Origin: Ochromonadaceae sp. CCMP2298
Lineage: Eukaryota; Sar; Synurophyceae; Ochromonadales; Ochromonadaceae
Direction: 5' to 3'
Length of the DNA: 15,529 nucleotides
Assembly: GCA_026770595.1 (NCBI GenBank)
Contig: MU633645.1
Location: 1 to 15,529 of the forward strand
Under the pieces are notes generated by a model, which searched no databases, was not told the DNA's origin, and saw nothing but the letters and a program-made list of their open reading frames with translations. The translations under genes and the position numbers were made by a program. Below, piece after piece: positions 1-7,516 of this stretch (its first letter is position 1; each line of letters begins with the position of its first letter).

Positions 1-84
1 GCGATCCCTGCTCACGTCCTTGAAATTGCTGACATCAACTTTCACCACTTTCTCCTTATCCTCTTGCCGCCGCCCTGTCTTCAG

Positions 85-435
85 GTTGAAGCCTTGGATC
101 TGTTCGAGGACATCTGCAACAACATCTTCTTCCTCGAGTCTTCAATGATTCTATACTTGAACAAGAGGGACCTGTTCACGGAGAAGATCAAGATCAAGCA
201 CATAAGGGACTACGCATCCTTCGCTGACTTCAAGGGGAAGGATGGCGACTACGATGATGGCGTCGCATACTTCGTGGACAAGTTTGTGAGCAAGAACAAG
301 AGCGGCGCGGACCGCCAGATCTACTACCACGTCACCTGCGCGACGGACACCGGCAACGTCCGCACCGTGTTCAACGCGTGCAAAGAGATCGTGCTGCGAC
401 AGAACATCAAGAACAGTGTCTTCAATATGGAGTAG
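85..435 (+). CDS. Heterotrimeric G-protein alpha subunit, last coding exon (5' part outside window)
   Basis: This is the C-terminal 116 residues of a G-alpha protein, the GTP-binding signalling subunit at the plasma membrane. The exon opens at 85 after a pyrimidine-rich tract ending in cag (83-84), with a CTGAC branch-like site near 29-33; bases 1-84 are intron. Visible landmarks are ICNN (exon residues 10-13), the G4 guanine-specificity box NKRD (26-29) followed by LFTEKI, and the G5 box TCAT (84-87) followed by DTGN and VF, then the final helix that contacts receptors. The stop is TAG at 433-435. The last four residues are F-N-M-E, so the cysteine four from the end that is ADP-ribosylated by pertussis toxin in Gi-type subunits is absent. 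The Ras-like N-terminal half, including the P-loop and switch regions, lies upstream of the window. Family assignment is secure; the subclass is not. I see no AATAAA just downstream. Confidence 0.93.
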   Translation, partial: VEALDLFEDICNNIFFLESSMILYLNKRDLFTEKIKIKHIRDYASFADFKGKDGDYDDGVAYFVDKFVSKNKSGADRQIYYHVTCATDTGNVRTVFNACKEIVLRQNIKNSVFNME

Positions 436-647
436 CTGTGGGTGTGGGTAAGGAGGGTACCTGCCAGCCTCACATGGAACGTTAGAATTGTATGCTATAA
501 TATATTGACTTCTTTGCTGACATATCATATATCATACTTTTTAGAGATAGAGCTGTCGGTCTTAGATCGGTTTTCAGAGCGTCATCTTAAAATTGCATTC
601 GAGTTTTCTGTAAGAATTTTTGCGCTTTACATCACCAATTTCCGTAG

Positions 648-740
648 AGCTGTGCGGACCGCCAGACCTACTTCCCCACACGTAACCTGCGCCACTGGCG
701 CCGGTACTGTTTGCACAGTGTTCAAAGCGCCACCGAGGTT
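648..740 (+). pseudogene. Decayed partial copy of the G-alpha last exon
   Basis: The stretch aligns with the intact exon from 301 onward. By hand count the first 30 bases match at 25 positions; then 4 extra bases intervene; then 45 bases starting ACCTGCGC match at 34 positions. The part before the insertion reads S-C-A-D-R-Q in one frame, like S-G-A-D-R-Q in the gene. After the 4-base insertion the frame moves and reads TCATGAGTV, mirroring TCATDTGNV at the G5 box. The final receptor-contact helix is not recognisable and the upstream G4 box is missing. It is therefore a fragment with a frameshift, not a second gene. The simplest origin is a local tandem duplication followed by decay. Confidence 0.72.
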
Positions 741-788
741 GACTGCTACCTTAAAAGTTAACGTCTGCGTTGCAGTAATTACGGTACG

Positions 789-838
789 ACATAACATACC
801 GTGTTTTAATATCTCACATAACATACCGTGTTTTAATA
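789..838. repeat. Direct repeat, two copies, 27-bp period
   Basis: A 23-base unit beginning ACATAACATACCGTG and ending TTTTAATA occurs at 789-811 and again at 816-838, with only a few bases between. The copies are near identical. It lies just downstream of the G-alpha relic and has no evident coding role. Confidence 0.8.
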
Positions 839-1145
839 CTCATAGGGAGGGGGACCGAAATGTTTGGAACCTGGGACCCGTAACGGTTCTATCCGTTACA
901 GAATCAGTCCTCTTTTTTTGGAGTGCAAAGAGGCATCGCCAGGATCGCCAAAATTCCTCACATCCACAACACTCAATCTGCTTGTTGAGTTGACCTCCTG
1001 CTCACGCATGGTATCAGCTGAAGTGCATCCCACGCCCACAATACAACCGTACAGACATCGATTCGTCTCAGAGTTCCAGTAAAATACAGACCTCCAGCGT
1101 AGACAGTGCAGCCCAAACAGCTTGCACGAGCGGTGCCTTTGAACA

Positions 1146-1749
1146 ATGGTGACAGTAGTTCCGAGGAAGGTACGTTGCGCTGAACCAACTGTGCCCACGC
1201 CGAGGTTTATCCCCTCCACTATACTCTAAAAACCCAGTCTATCTCGGTCTCCTCTCTAAACAATATGTTTTTGTGTCTCCTCTCTTGCAGTTCGAGGACT
1301 TCGACTTCGGAGTCGACATCCAGGTGCTGAGGAAATTCGTTCCTTCGCAGCAGTGCCACCAATTTGTTCCGTACACCGATGTCGAGGCGGCGGTTATACC
1401 CAAGATTATGGACATAACGCATCTTGAAAAGCGGGTCTATCTGAAGCCGCAGCCGAAGAAGTCAGTGGCGACCAATAGGCGAGAGCTGGAGTCCGTCACG
1501 AAGGGCTTCGACTCGAAACGCGTGCTGGACTTAGGGGTCGCCCCGCTCCAACGAATCATTAACGAGATGAAGAGTGTGTCCTCGGGGACAGCGGATGAAG
1601 GGCCAGACCGCTCAGCAGTAGCACGGGCATCCGGCTTGGCTGGCTACTGCGCCTACTTGAAAGGCGGAAGCGATCGCTACGAACCGAAGGCTCACTCTCC
1701 CAGGGCCCTGCGCAACACGAAGAATCCCAACACCTGGTCGACTTTCTGA
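1146..1749 (+). CDS. Unrecognised 160-residue protein, two exons
   Basis: The proposed gene has a 24-base first exon (1146-1169, MVTVVPRK) ending at a strong donor AAG|GTACGT, an intron at 1170-1290 ending in a pyrimidine tract and TTGCAG, and a second exon at 1291-1749 with stop TGA. The junction is phase 0 and keeps the frame open. The ATG at 1146 follows an in-frame stop at 1137-1139, which supports a short N-terminus. The product begins FEDFDFGVDIQVLRKF after the junction and is mixed polar, with a basic, Ser/Gly-rich C-terminal half. There is no signal peptide, membrane segment or motif I can name. A poly(A) signal follows at 1844. I do not recognise the family. An upstream first exon elsewhere is possible; exon 2 is better supported than exon 1. 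Confidence 0.62.
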
Positions 1750-2165
1750 GATGACAGAGGCAAGGTCGGAAGAAGTACATAGTAGGGTATAGGGGCGCCA
1801 TTCTCTTCGATTGAACTTAGTGGAAACTCAGGCACAATTGTACAATAAACAAAACGAAATCATCACTAATCGTTATAATCCAGCTTGCAACAAGAAAATG
1901 TGTGTTGCTCACGCCACTTGCGCCACCGCTTGGTCAGCGGCCTTCCCGCCGCGATTCCCTGCTCCTACTCGGTTACCCGCAGCAGAAGGCGCGCAGAGTC
2001 GCGGGGCTTGAGAGGGCCAGCCTGAGAGAGCCAGTCGCGAGGAGGTGTTGCCCGCAAATGCCTCGCTGCCGTTACTGCAGCTGCTGTCACTGCTATTGGT
2101 GCTGCCAGCGCTGTCGCTGTAGTCGTTGCCTGGCTGAAATACCATTACTCCCTGTCACCTCCTTG
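1750..2165. other. Convergent 3' intergenic region
   Basis: This is the space between two genes that converge on it (ends at 1749 and 2166). It contains the + strand poly(A) signal at 1844 and a degenerate CTG/GCTGT-rich stretch at about 2065-2125. It also contains most of a threefold 11-bp repeat (2149-2181) that runs across the stop codon of the minus-strand gene. I see no TTTATT that would be a minus-strand AATAAA, and no gene. Confidence 0.55.
1844..1849 (+). terminator. Poly(A) signal AATAAA for the 1146-1749 gene
   Basis: A canonical AATAAA lies 95 bases beyond the stop of the upstream gene, in an A-rich context. It fits 3' end formation on the + strand. Confidence 0.6.
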
Positions 2166-2181
2166 TCACCTCCCTGTCACG
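2149..2181. repeat. Threefold 11-bp tandem repeat across a stop codon
   Basis: Units TCCCTGTCACC, TCCTTGTCACC and TCCCTGTCACG follow one another without gaps. The last unit and part of the middle one are the final codons and TGA of the mannosyltransferase gene on the minus strand; the rest is its 3' UTR. Confidence 0.85.
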
Positions 2182-3104
2182 TTGTAGCTCCAGTTGGGTA
2201 GGCGCTGAGGAATTTTTGTTTCTGACCCGTCTCCGAAGGTAGACACCATCTTGTTCCCGTGGCTCCCGTGTATGTACTTGAAATTGGGCACTTGCCTCAC
2301 CTGGCTGGGGTGCATGAACATGCGCACCGCGTAGGCCTGTATGGTGGAGTCCCCCCACCTGTGCGACAAGATGTGCCCGGAGGCGTTCACCGCATGCAGG
2401 TAGTGCCGCACATCTGGGCGATTGAAGAAGGCCACCTGTCCGATGTGCCAGTTGTTGTAGAAGTTGAAGCACGTAGACATAGGTGCGTCCATCGGCGCGG
2501 AGGGGGTGATACCGCAGTAGTTCATGTACGCGGCGGACCAGTTGGGAAGGGTTTCCTTGGTAGGCTTGTGCGCCTCCAGCTTTCGCATCGCGAAGCCGTA
2601 CCCAACGTTGTGCTCCTCCGCCCATGCGAGTATGTCGAACTTGACCGTCATGAGGTAGCAGTCTGTGTCGCAGCGCATGTAGTAGTCGTACTGCCCCCGC
2701 AGGTAGTCGTACATGTCCAGGCTGAAGAACTTGCACATGTACTTGTAGCCATACCTTTCCGGGGCGTTGAAGCCTCTATCAGAGGTGTCGATCAGCTGCA
2801 CATCGGCCACGCCGCGAAAAGTGCTGCGCCAGCTTTGCAGCGCATTTGGGGGGAACGTCTTTTCCGAGAACATGACCACTGTGATGTTGTGCTTGTCCGC
2901 GTAGGGTCTCAGCTTCTCTGCCAGGTTCTGGTTCCGCTTCACGATGTCTGTCTTTCCGGGCCGTGCGAGAGCCACGATTGCCCACCGCTTCTTGCCACTA
3001 GAGGAGGCGGAATCGTCAGCCTTCGTTGTCCCGCACTTGTTCCCATGACACGATACGAAACACAATAACACCAGGACCGAAAGTAGCAGGTACAGGTGCG
3101 ACAT
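2166..3104 (-). CDS. GT15 family alpha-1,2-mannosyltransferase (Kre2/Mnt1-like)
   Basis: The enzyme is predicted to transfer mannose from GDP-mannose onto glycoproteins or glycolipids in the Golgi lumen. I chose the ATG at 3104 because a hydrophobic signal or type II anchor follows at once (residues 1-20); the ORF extends 45 residues further upstream only through a Gln/Thr-rich trinucleotide tract. In the 312-residue product, residues 119-149 match the GT15 block, with YYMRCDTDC at 141-149 giving a DTD in the place of the fungal E-P-D metal/GDP site. C212-FNFYNNWHIG and HRWGDS (248-253) match the fungal C-x-FWSNFEI and ERWGD blocks. Five N-glycosylation sequons (73, 188, 240, 304, 308) fit a luminal domain. 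Oddity: the Glu of the fungal NFEI motif is His here. No intron is seen. Acceptor specificity is unknown. Confidence 0.9.
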   Translation of the reverse strand: MSHLYLLLSVLVLLCFVSCHGNKCGTTKADDSASSSGKKRWAIVALARPGKTDIVKRNQNLAEKLRPYADKHNITVVMFSEKTFPPNALQSWRSTFRGVADVQLIDTSDRGFNAPERYGYKYMCKFFSLDMYDYLRGQYDYYMRCDTDCYLMTVKFDILAWAEEHNVGYGFAMRKLEAHKPTKETLPNWSAAYMNYCGITPSAPMDAPMSTCFNFYNNWHIGQVAFFNRPDVRHYLHAVNASGHILSHRWGDSTIQAYAVRMFMHPSQVRQVPNFKYIHGSHGNKMVSTFGDGSETKIPQRLPNWSYNVTGR

Positions 3105-3821
3105 TTTCGTTCCGGACCGTGTCTGCTGCGTCGTCTGCTGCTGTGTCTGCTGCTCTGTATAGTGCTGCTCTGACTGCTGCTCTGTCCGCTGCAGGAGGTG
3201 GAAAGTAGGTGTGGAAAGCGGTAGGTGAGATGTCGGCACTCAAACCCCGCTTCCCCTCTCCCCAACACACAAAGTCACACAACTTACCTCTCCGAATCTG
3301 ATTGGATCGCTCAACCTGTCCTGAGAATCCGCGGAAGCTCCAAGTACTCTCGCCGAGCACGCGGCACGAATTCTCAGACCGCTTGGCCGAGGAGGAAGAA
3401 ATCGATCTGGGCGGCCGATTTCGGTGGCGTTAGGCGATAGAGCGCTCCACGATGCCTCCTCTGGGCACTCTTTCGAAGAAAGAAAGAGAGAAGACGGCCC
3501 CCACTCGTCACCGATCGCGTTGAAATGTGATCTGATGAGGCGTGAACTGGTGAAGATCAACGCTCGAATCCAGCGAGTACAATTTTAACCCTTTCTGACG
3601 GTTACGCGTGTTTAGCGCACTCCCGTTCAAGACTGTCATTCATGAGCAGGAATCATCAGATGAAGCAGGGATGACGAGGGTCCAACATCGGGATGCTCTT
3701 TCCACACTTGCACTCTATCCGAGGTCTTTGCCACTGACTTAAAGAGCCTCTCCCTTCTCCAGTTCTCCTGTCGGGATCCGCTCTCGACCTCGGTATCCTG
3801 CTGTACGCCCCCAACGTTTTT
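3105..3821. promoter_or_regulatory. Divergent promoter region between the mannosyltransferase and sorting nexin genes
   Basis: The two flanking genes are transcribed away from each other, so this 717-base stretch must carry both promoters and 5' UTRs. It contains the CTG-rich tract at its left end and an ACGCGT hexamer near 3604. I see no TATA box I would trust, no RNA gene and no convincing coding segment. Confidence 0.5.
3119..3194. repeat. Imperfect CTG/CAG trinucleotide-rich tract
   Basis: This tract is built from interrupted CTG and TCTG units. On the minus strand it would read as Gln/Thr-rich if translated, just upstream of the chosen mannosyltransferase start. I regard it as 5' UTR or promoter DNA rather than coding sequence. 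Confidence 0.7.
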
Positions 3822-5656
3822 ATGGACAACGATAACAAGCAGCTGCGGGAGAATGACCATGCCAGCGAAGTGGCGGCCTCGGTAGCTAAGCGTCGTTCCT
3901 CGAACCCCTTCGCGGAGGAGGATGATACCAGCGAAGTGGCGGCCTCGGTACCTCATCGTCGTTCCTCGAACCCCTTTGGTGACCCTGAAGAAGATTTGCT
4001 AGAAACTGCTGCCACTGTCAGTAAAGTGGTAGTCATTCCAACTGTGCCCAGAGATTGGGAGTCTCAGTGGAGCGAGGTTGCGGATGCTATCAAACAGAGC
4101 TGGACTGGCGTCACCGTTTGTTCACCAGAGTTGGTGAACGGGATGATCTCGAAGTAAGACGCTGGCGCATGGGTACCGTTCTCGTGTGTCTCTCACCCAA
4201 CTCACCACACCTAACCCCTCTCTTTTGGATAACCAGGCATATAGTTTACGCTGTCAAGTCTGAGCCCCTGAACTACGTTGTGCGTCGCAGGTTCAACGAT
4301 TTCGCGTGGCTGTGCAGTGTCCTGACAGCCACATACGAGGGTCTGTTTATCCCCTCAGTGCCCGCTGTTCCGCTGTTCCCATCATCGGATTCCAAGACTG
4401 ACGTGACGGGAGATTTCGTCAAGGGTCGCATGCTGCAGCTGCACCTCTTCATGCAGGTGCTGCTATCGATACCATTCCTGCGCAACGACATAGCGCTGCA
4501 CAACTTCTTGACCGTGCAGGTGGACAAGGACTTCAAGGCCATCACTGAGGCCCCCTTCGACGTCGCCTCTGGTGGTGGGAGGGAAAACTGGCGAAATGTT
4601 GGCCTCTGCATGTGGCACAAACTGGTGGACAGGGAACTCTTTCTCCACGGCCAACAAGAAGGGAGCCGCGCGCTGTCCAGGAATCTCGAAGCCGACGCAG
4701 TTGACGAGGTGGCTCCGGCGGTGGACTGCGACCGGCTCATCACGGACTTCAAGCGGCAACTGGAGCTGCTGCACGCGATGCTCAAGCAGCTGGACCGCGA
4801 GTGCCGCCTCGCGAGCAGCCAGGCAGCGGCCTTCGCAGCCTCCATGAGCAGGTAATCTTATATCTCTTATATCATTTTCGTCGCTGTATATCATTAACAT
4901 TTGAAATTTTGAAGCCTGTCCGGCATCGTGACTGCCTGGACATCGCTGGAGTCGGACATTGCGGATGTCAAACGAAACGAATATCTCGATCCATACGGGG
5001 CTGCGAAGAATCGTACGATGGATGCGATGAGGGCGGGACACAGCCACTGGGCACAGAGCGTCGAGGTGAGCGCATATGACTCTCAACTGCACTGACCTGC
5101 TCTGCTAATGCACCTACCTTTTCTCGTTCCGATGCAGCTGGCACCCAAAGTCGTCACGCAGGTGCTGCTCAGCAGCGTGCAGTTCCAAACCATGCAAGTG
5201 ATACGATTCAAAGAGTTTCTGCAGAGCAGGGATCTGCTTCTGCGGGACCTTGAGAGGGCTCGAGAGCAGGCCAGGGCGGCGGAGGACCAGCACCAGGCCA
5301 GCACTGTAGAGGAGTGGAACCGCAGGGGCTCTCGCAGCTTCTTCTCCCAGCGACCCGAGGACCTGGTGGACAACGTGCAGCGACGCACAGGGGCGGTGCA
5401 TGAGCTGCAGGTGCGCGTAGATCGCATCAACAGGGCGCTCATCTTCTGTGAATTGGCCCGCTTCAATAAAGAGCGACAGCAGACCATAGCGAACCTCTAT
5501 GGGAAACTAGCCGCCACGCACATGCAGATAGCGCAGTCCAGCCAGCAGCACTGGAGCGCGACGATGGGCGAGCTCGGCATCGATGCCGGCAGCTTCGGTG
5601 ACTGCGTGGGGGCGTTGAGTTCATCCATGGACGAGGGCCTGGTCATAGGTGACTGA
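3822..5656 (+). CDS. PX-BAR sorting nexin with N-terminal NPF motifs
   Basis: This is a membrane-trafficking protein expected to bind phosphoinositides on endosomes through PX and curved membrane through BAR. Four exons join in frame: 3822-4153, 4237-4851, 4915-5065 and 5138-5656, with donors GTAAGA, GTAATC and GTGAGC and AG acceptors, giving 538 residues. The PX domain spans about residues 95-205: HIVYAV, then RRRFNDF (127-133) with the phosphate-binding basic residues, an IPSVPAVP loop, and KGRMLQLHLF near 173-182. The remainder, about 215-525, is amphipathic and helical (for example IADVKRNEYLDPYG and RDLERAREQARAAEDQ), as expected for a BAR domain. The N-terminus is acidic and disordered with NPF at 28-30 and 50-52, ligands for EH domains. 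The first exon junction restores K-HIVYAV across the split codon, strong support for that intron. A poly(A) signal lies 53 bases past the stop. Confidence 0.9.
3862..3993 (+). repeat. 66-bp in-frame tandem duplication encoding RRSSNPF
   Basis: Copies start at 3862 and 3928, exactly 66 bases (22 codons) apart. The first 49 bases of the two match at 46 positions by hand count; the tails diverge. Each encodes SEVAASV-x-x-RRSSNPF. A third, heavily diverged copy may follow, as LLETAATVSK resembles the start of the unit. Confidence 0.88.
4154..4236 (+). other. Intron 1 of the sorting nexin gene
   Basis: The 83-base intron opens GTAAGA and ends ATAACCAG, with a CTAAC branch-like site at about 4211-4215. 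It splits an AAG codon after its second base. Without splicing the reading frame stops at once (TAA at 4155). Confidence 0.85.
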
Positions 5657-5708
5657 ACAGTCGGACCTGCTCGCCGCATGTATTGCTACTCTGTTGTATG
5701 AAGTGTTA

Positions 5709-5714
5709 AATAAA
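5709..5714 (+). terminator. Poly(A) signal AATAAA for the sorting nexin gene
   Basis: This canonical hexamer lies 53 bases after the stop codon, followed by a T-rich stretch typical of downstream elements. Confidence 0.75.
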
Positions 5715-5722
5715 GATTTTGT

Positions 5723-5728
5723 TTTATT
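5723..5728 (-). terminator. Possible minus-strand poly(A) signal
   Basis: TTTATT on the + strand is AATAAA on the minus strand. It sits 9 bases past the + strand signal and about 420 bases beyond the stop of the minus-strand gene at 6152. It could serve that gene, but the T-rich run may simply be the downstream element of the + strand site. Confidence 0.35.
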
Positions 5729-6151
5729 TTCTTTACAATGTACACTGTAGGGCCTCGACAGCAGATGAAGACAGGAGGATGGCCTCTGCCAAAAAATTGA
5801 GAACGGCAAAACAATACCCTGGAATACCCCTCGACTTAGGGGGATTCCTTTTAGGACTACGGCCGCAGGGGCAGGAGCCAGTAAAGCCAGTAAAGCACAA
5901 CATCTGTAATCGGCAGAAGGCGTATGACTGTATAACTACAGCTGCTGCGAGAATCGGGGAGGCACGAAGCATTGTCCTCTTTGAAGGATGCAACCACCCA
6001 CCGAGAGACCTGCAAGTCCCGAGGAGGACTACGAGTACATGCCCAACTTAATTGTCTGTACACATAATCACAACTCATACACCAACCGAGATGGAAAGAG
6101 AGATACTTGTATTTGGCGACGGGATGCCTTACAGAGCACGCTAACATGTCG

Positions 6152-6928
6152 CTACGAGGACAAGAAGGGCCAAGGGTTGTCACAGTCGCAGCCAGGAGGG
6201 CAATCTGGGTTGTTATTGCTCGCAAAGCTGAATAGATTGCTCTTCTTCTTGGCTTTTGTGGCCCCAGTAGCCCCAGACTTCTCCTTCTGCTCGATAAAGT
6301 AGGCCAGCTCCTGCTTGCAGTCGGGCGTAGTGCCGCAGACCAGCCCGGACATCCAGGTCTCCACATCGTTCTCCTTGAACTCCGCAAACAAATGCTGAGG
6401 GTCTTCCTCTCCGCTGTCGCCTAGAGTCATCAAGGACACGTAGCTCCTGTAGCAGTCGCGAAGGTTCTTGGAAATGAAGTCTCCGCCCCTGTTGCTGTCG
6501 ATGGCCGGAGCCTCCTGCTGCTGGTCACCACTACCACCTGCAGCTGCATCAACAGCACCAGCAGATGTGCTTATTGCTACTGCTGCTTCTGCTACTGCTG
6601 CTACTTGTGCTCCTGCTGCTATTGCTGCCTCATCGTCCACTGCGCCGTCACTTTTCGCGGCGGGGGGTGCAATCGGTTCTGCCCGATTCTCCTCGGGTGC
6701 AACAGTCGAGCTCACTGCGGCCGTTGCGTGGAGGGAGTAGTTCTTATAGAAGGTCAGGAGGTGGGATACTTGGAACACCTGCTTAGACTTCCCGCGCGGG
6801 AAGGACGTTCCGCAGATCCAGCACCTGTTCATGATCAGCATGTTGTTTATGCTCGCCCACGGCGACTTCTCCGGCTGACCCGCTGCAGCCCCGTCGCCTC
6901 CCGGGCTCGGCTGTGCTGCTACGTCCAT
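6152..6928 (-). CDS. Alanine-rich orphan protein with Cys pairs
   Basis: This single open frame encodes 258 residues of unknown function. The N-terminus is Gly/Ala/Pro-rich, then comes a compact segment with R-C-W-I-C-G (Cys 36 and 39) and a hydrophobic run. Residues of about 67-140 are a low-complexity Ala/Glu-rich region encoded by GCN/GCT repeats. A more globular acidic part follows (CYRSYVSLMTLGDSGEEDP and onward) with further cysteines. A lysine-rich AKKKSN segment leads to a Cys-rich tail with Cys 243, 247 and 249 and the ending PWPFLSS. There is no signal peptide or membrane segment. The two Cys clusters could form a metal site, but I recognise no zinc-binding family. The frame is long and both ends look protein-like, so I think it is real; an intron in the Ala-rich part cannot be excluded. 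Confidence 0.65.
   Translation of the reverse strand: MDVAAQPSPGGDGAAAGQPEKSPWASINNMLIMNRCWICGTSFPRGKSKQVFQVSHLLTFYKNYSLHATAAVSSTVAPEENRAEPIAPPAAKSDGAVDDEAAIAAGAQVAAVAEAAVAISTSAGAVDAAAGGSGDQQQEAPAIDSNRGGDFISKNLRDCYRSYVSLMTLGDSGEEDPQHLFAEFKENDVETWMSGLVCGTTPDCKQELAYFIEQKEKSGATGATKAKKKSNLFSFASNNNPDCPPGCDCDNPWPFLSS
6540..6640. repeat. GCT/ACT trinucleotide-rich tract inside the orphan gene
   Basis: Runs of GCT, ACT and TCT triplets on the + strand encode alternating Ala/Val/Ser on the minus strand in the middle of the 258-residue protein. The phase is kept, so it is a coding low-complexity expansion. Confidence 0.7.
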
Positions 6929-7276
6929 TGTGAGCGCTCCAGATGTCGGAACAGAGTGGTTCTAAGCGGATCGGGTCAGTTGTCCTCGCAGGCCAACGCG
7001 TTGCCACCACACTGAGCTCTCCACCCCCAAAAGAGCCACCAAAAGTGAGCTTGTGTTGGACTTCGCGATGTTCAGCAACGCAGCAGAGCTGGGAAAAAGA
7101 GACCAAACCGGCCTTTTTCGTACCAACACTACGGGCCGGAATATGGGATTTTTTGTACCCCTGTTACGGTCGTAATGATGTCTCATGGAATGTGCGTGTT
7201 TTTGAGTAAAATTTACAACAAATGTGACTACCTCAGAAGGATGGGTGGCGGAGTACGTACTCTTAGGAGTTTCACA

Positions 7277-7317
7277 TGGGAAATTCCCCTGTTGAACTTC
7301 TTGAAAGGAATTTCCCA
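7277..7317. repeat. Perfect 11-bp inverted repeat, 19-base loop
   Basis: TGGGAAATTCC at 7277-7287 is the exact reverse complement of GGAATTTCCCA at 7307-7317. It could form a hairpin in a transcript or present a paired protein-binding site in DNA. Confidence 0.8.
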
Positions 7318-7415
7318 GCCCAGTTTTGCCCCATCAAAAAAAAAAAAGCAAAACTTGACAACAAACAGACAAAGCCAACGGTCGCTTTTTTTGGCGAGGC
7401 AATCGCCGAAAGCCA

Positions 7416-7516
7416 CGTCCTGCTGATGGTTGATGATGATGATGATGTTCAAGAGGGCTGCCATTCTCATCTGAACGGAAGCGCAGTCATCATCATCATC
7501 AACCATCAGCAGGACG
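7416..7516. repeat. Perfect 30-bp inverted repeat before the giant gene
   Basis: The left arm (7416-7445) starts CGTCCTGCTGATGG and runs into GAT triplets. The right arm (7487-7516) is its exact reverse complement over 30 bases. The 41-base loop contains a further short pair, GTTCA (7447-7451) with TGAAC (7472-7476). The right arm ends 16 bases before the ATG at 7533. I see no target-site duplication at the outer ends, so it is not an obvious transposon remnant. Confidence 0.92.

Larger units (their letters stand above)
436..1145. other. Gene-poor stretch downstream of the G-alpha exon
   Basis: This stretch separates the G-alpha stop from the next start codon and is AT-richer than the genes. 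It holds a decayed copy of part of the G-alpha exon (648-740), a 27-bp-period direct repeat (789-838) and a small palindrome containing CCGTTA/TAACGG (880-899). An open frame at 442-993 exists but has no protein-like composition outside the relic. I see no further gene here. Confidence 0.6.
5657..6151. other. Convergent 3' region without a recognised gene
   Basis: This stretch lies between the sorting nexin stop and the end of the minus-strand orphan. It holds two opposed AATAAA signals near 5709-5728 and a small 9-base duplication (CCAGTAAAG twice, about 5879-5896). Open frames of up to 110 codons occur on both strands, but none shows a motif, a codon bias or splice signals that would make it convincing. 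Confidence 0.5.

Noticed and set aside
442-993. Long open frame downstream of the G-alpha exon, containing a TCAT-like segment
   Set aside because: Only the short G-alpha relic is protein-like; the rest has no family features, and the resemblance changes frame at a 4-base insertion.
864-1082. Possible upstream exon for the gene ending at 1749
   Set aside because: The only GT near its end (1079) gives a phase that does not match the acceptor at 1290, while the ATG at 1146 with donor at 1170 fits exactly.
2259-3068. 269-codon open frame on the + strand opposite the mannosyltransferase
   Set aside because: It is an antisense shadow of a well-supported gene; its translation is Val/His/Arg-rich with no motif.
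3105-3239. 45-residue Gln/Thr-rich N-terminal extension of the mannosyltransferase
   Set aside because: It is encoded by a degenerate CTG/CAG tract and would bury the signal/anchor sequence that starts at the ATG at 3104.
5719-6051. 110-codon open frame on the + strand after the sorting nexin gene
   Set aside because: It starts inside the poly(A) region and has no motif, splice partner or recognisable composition.
7416-7516. Transposon or MITE terminal inverted repeats
   Set aside because: There is no target-site duplication at the outer ends, and the 41-base interior has no element-like content.
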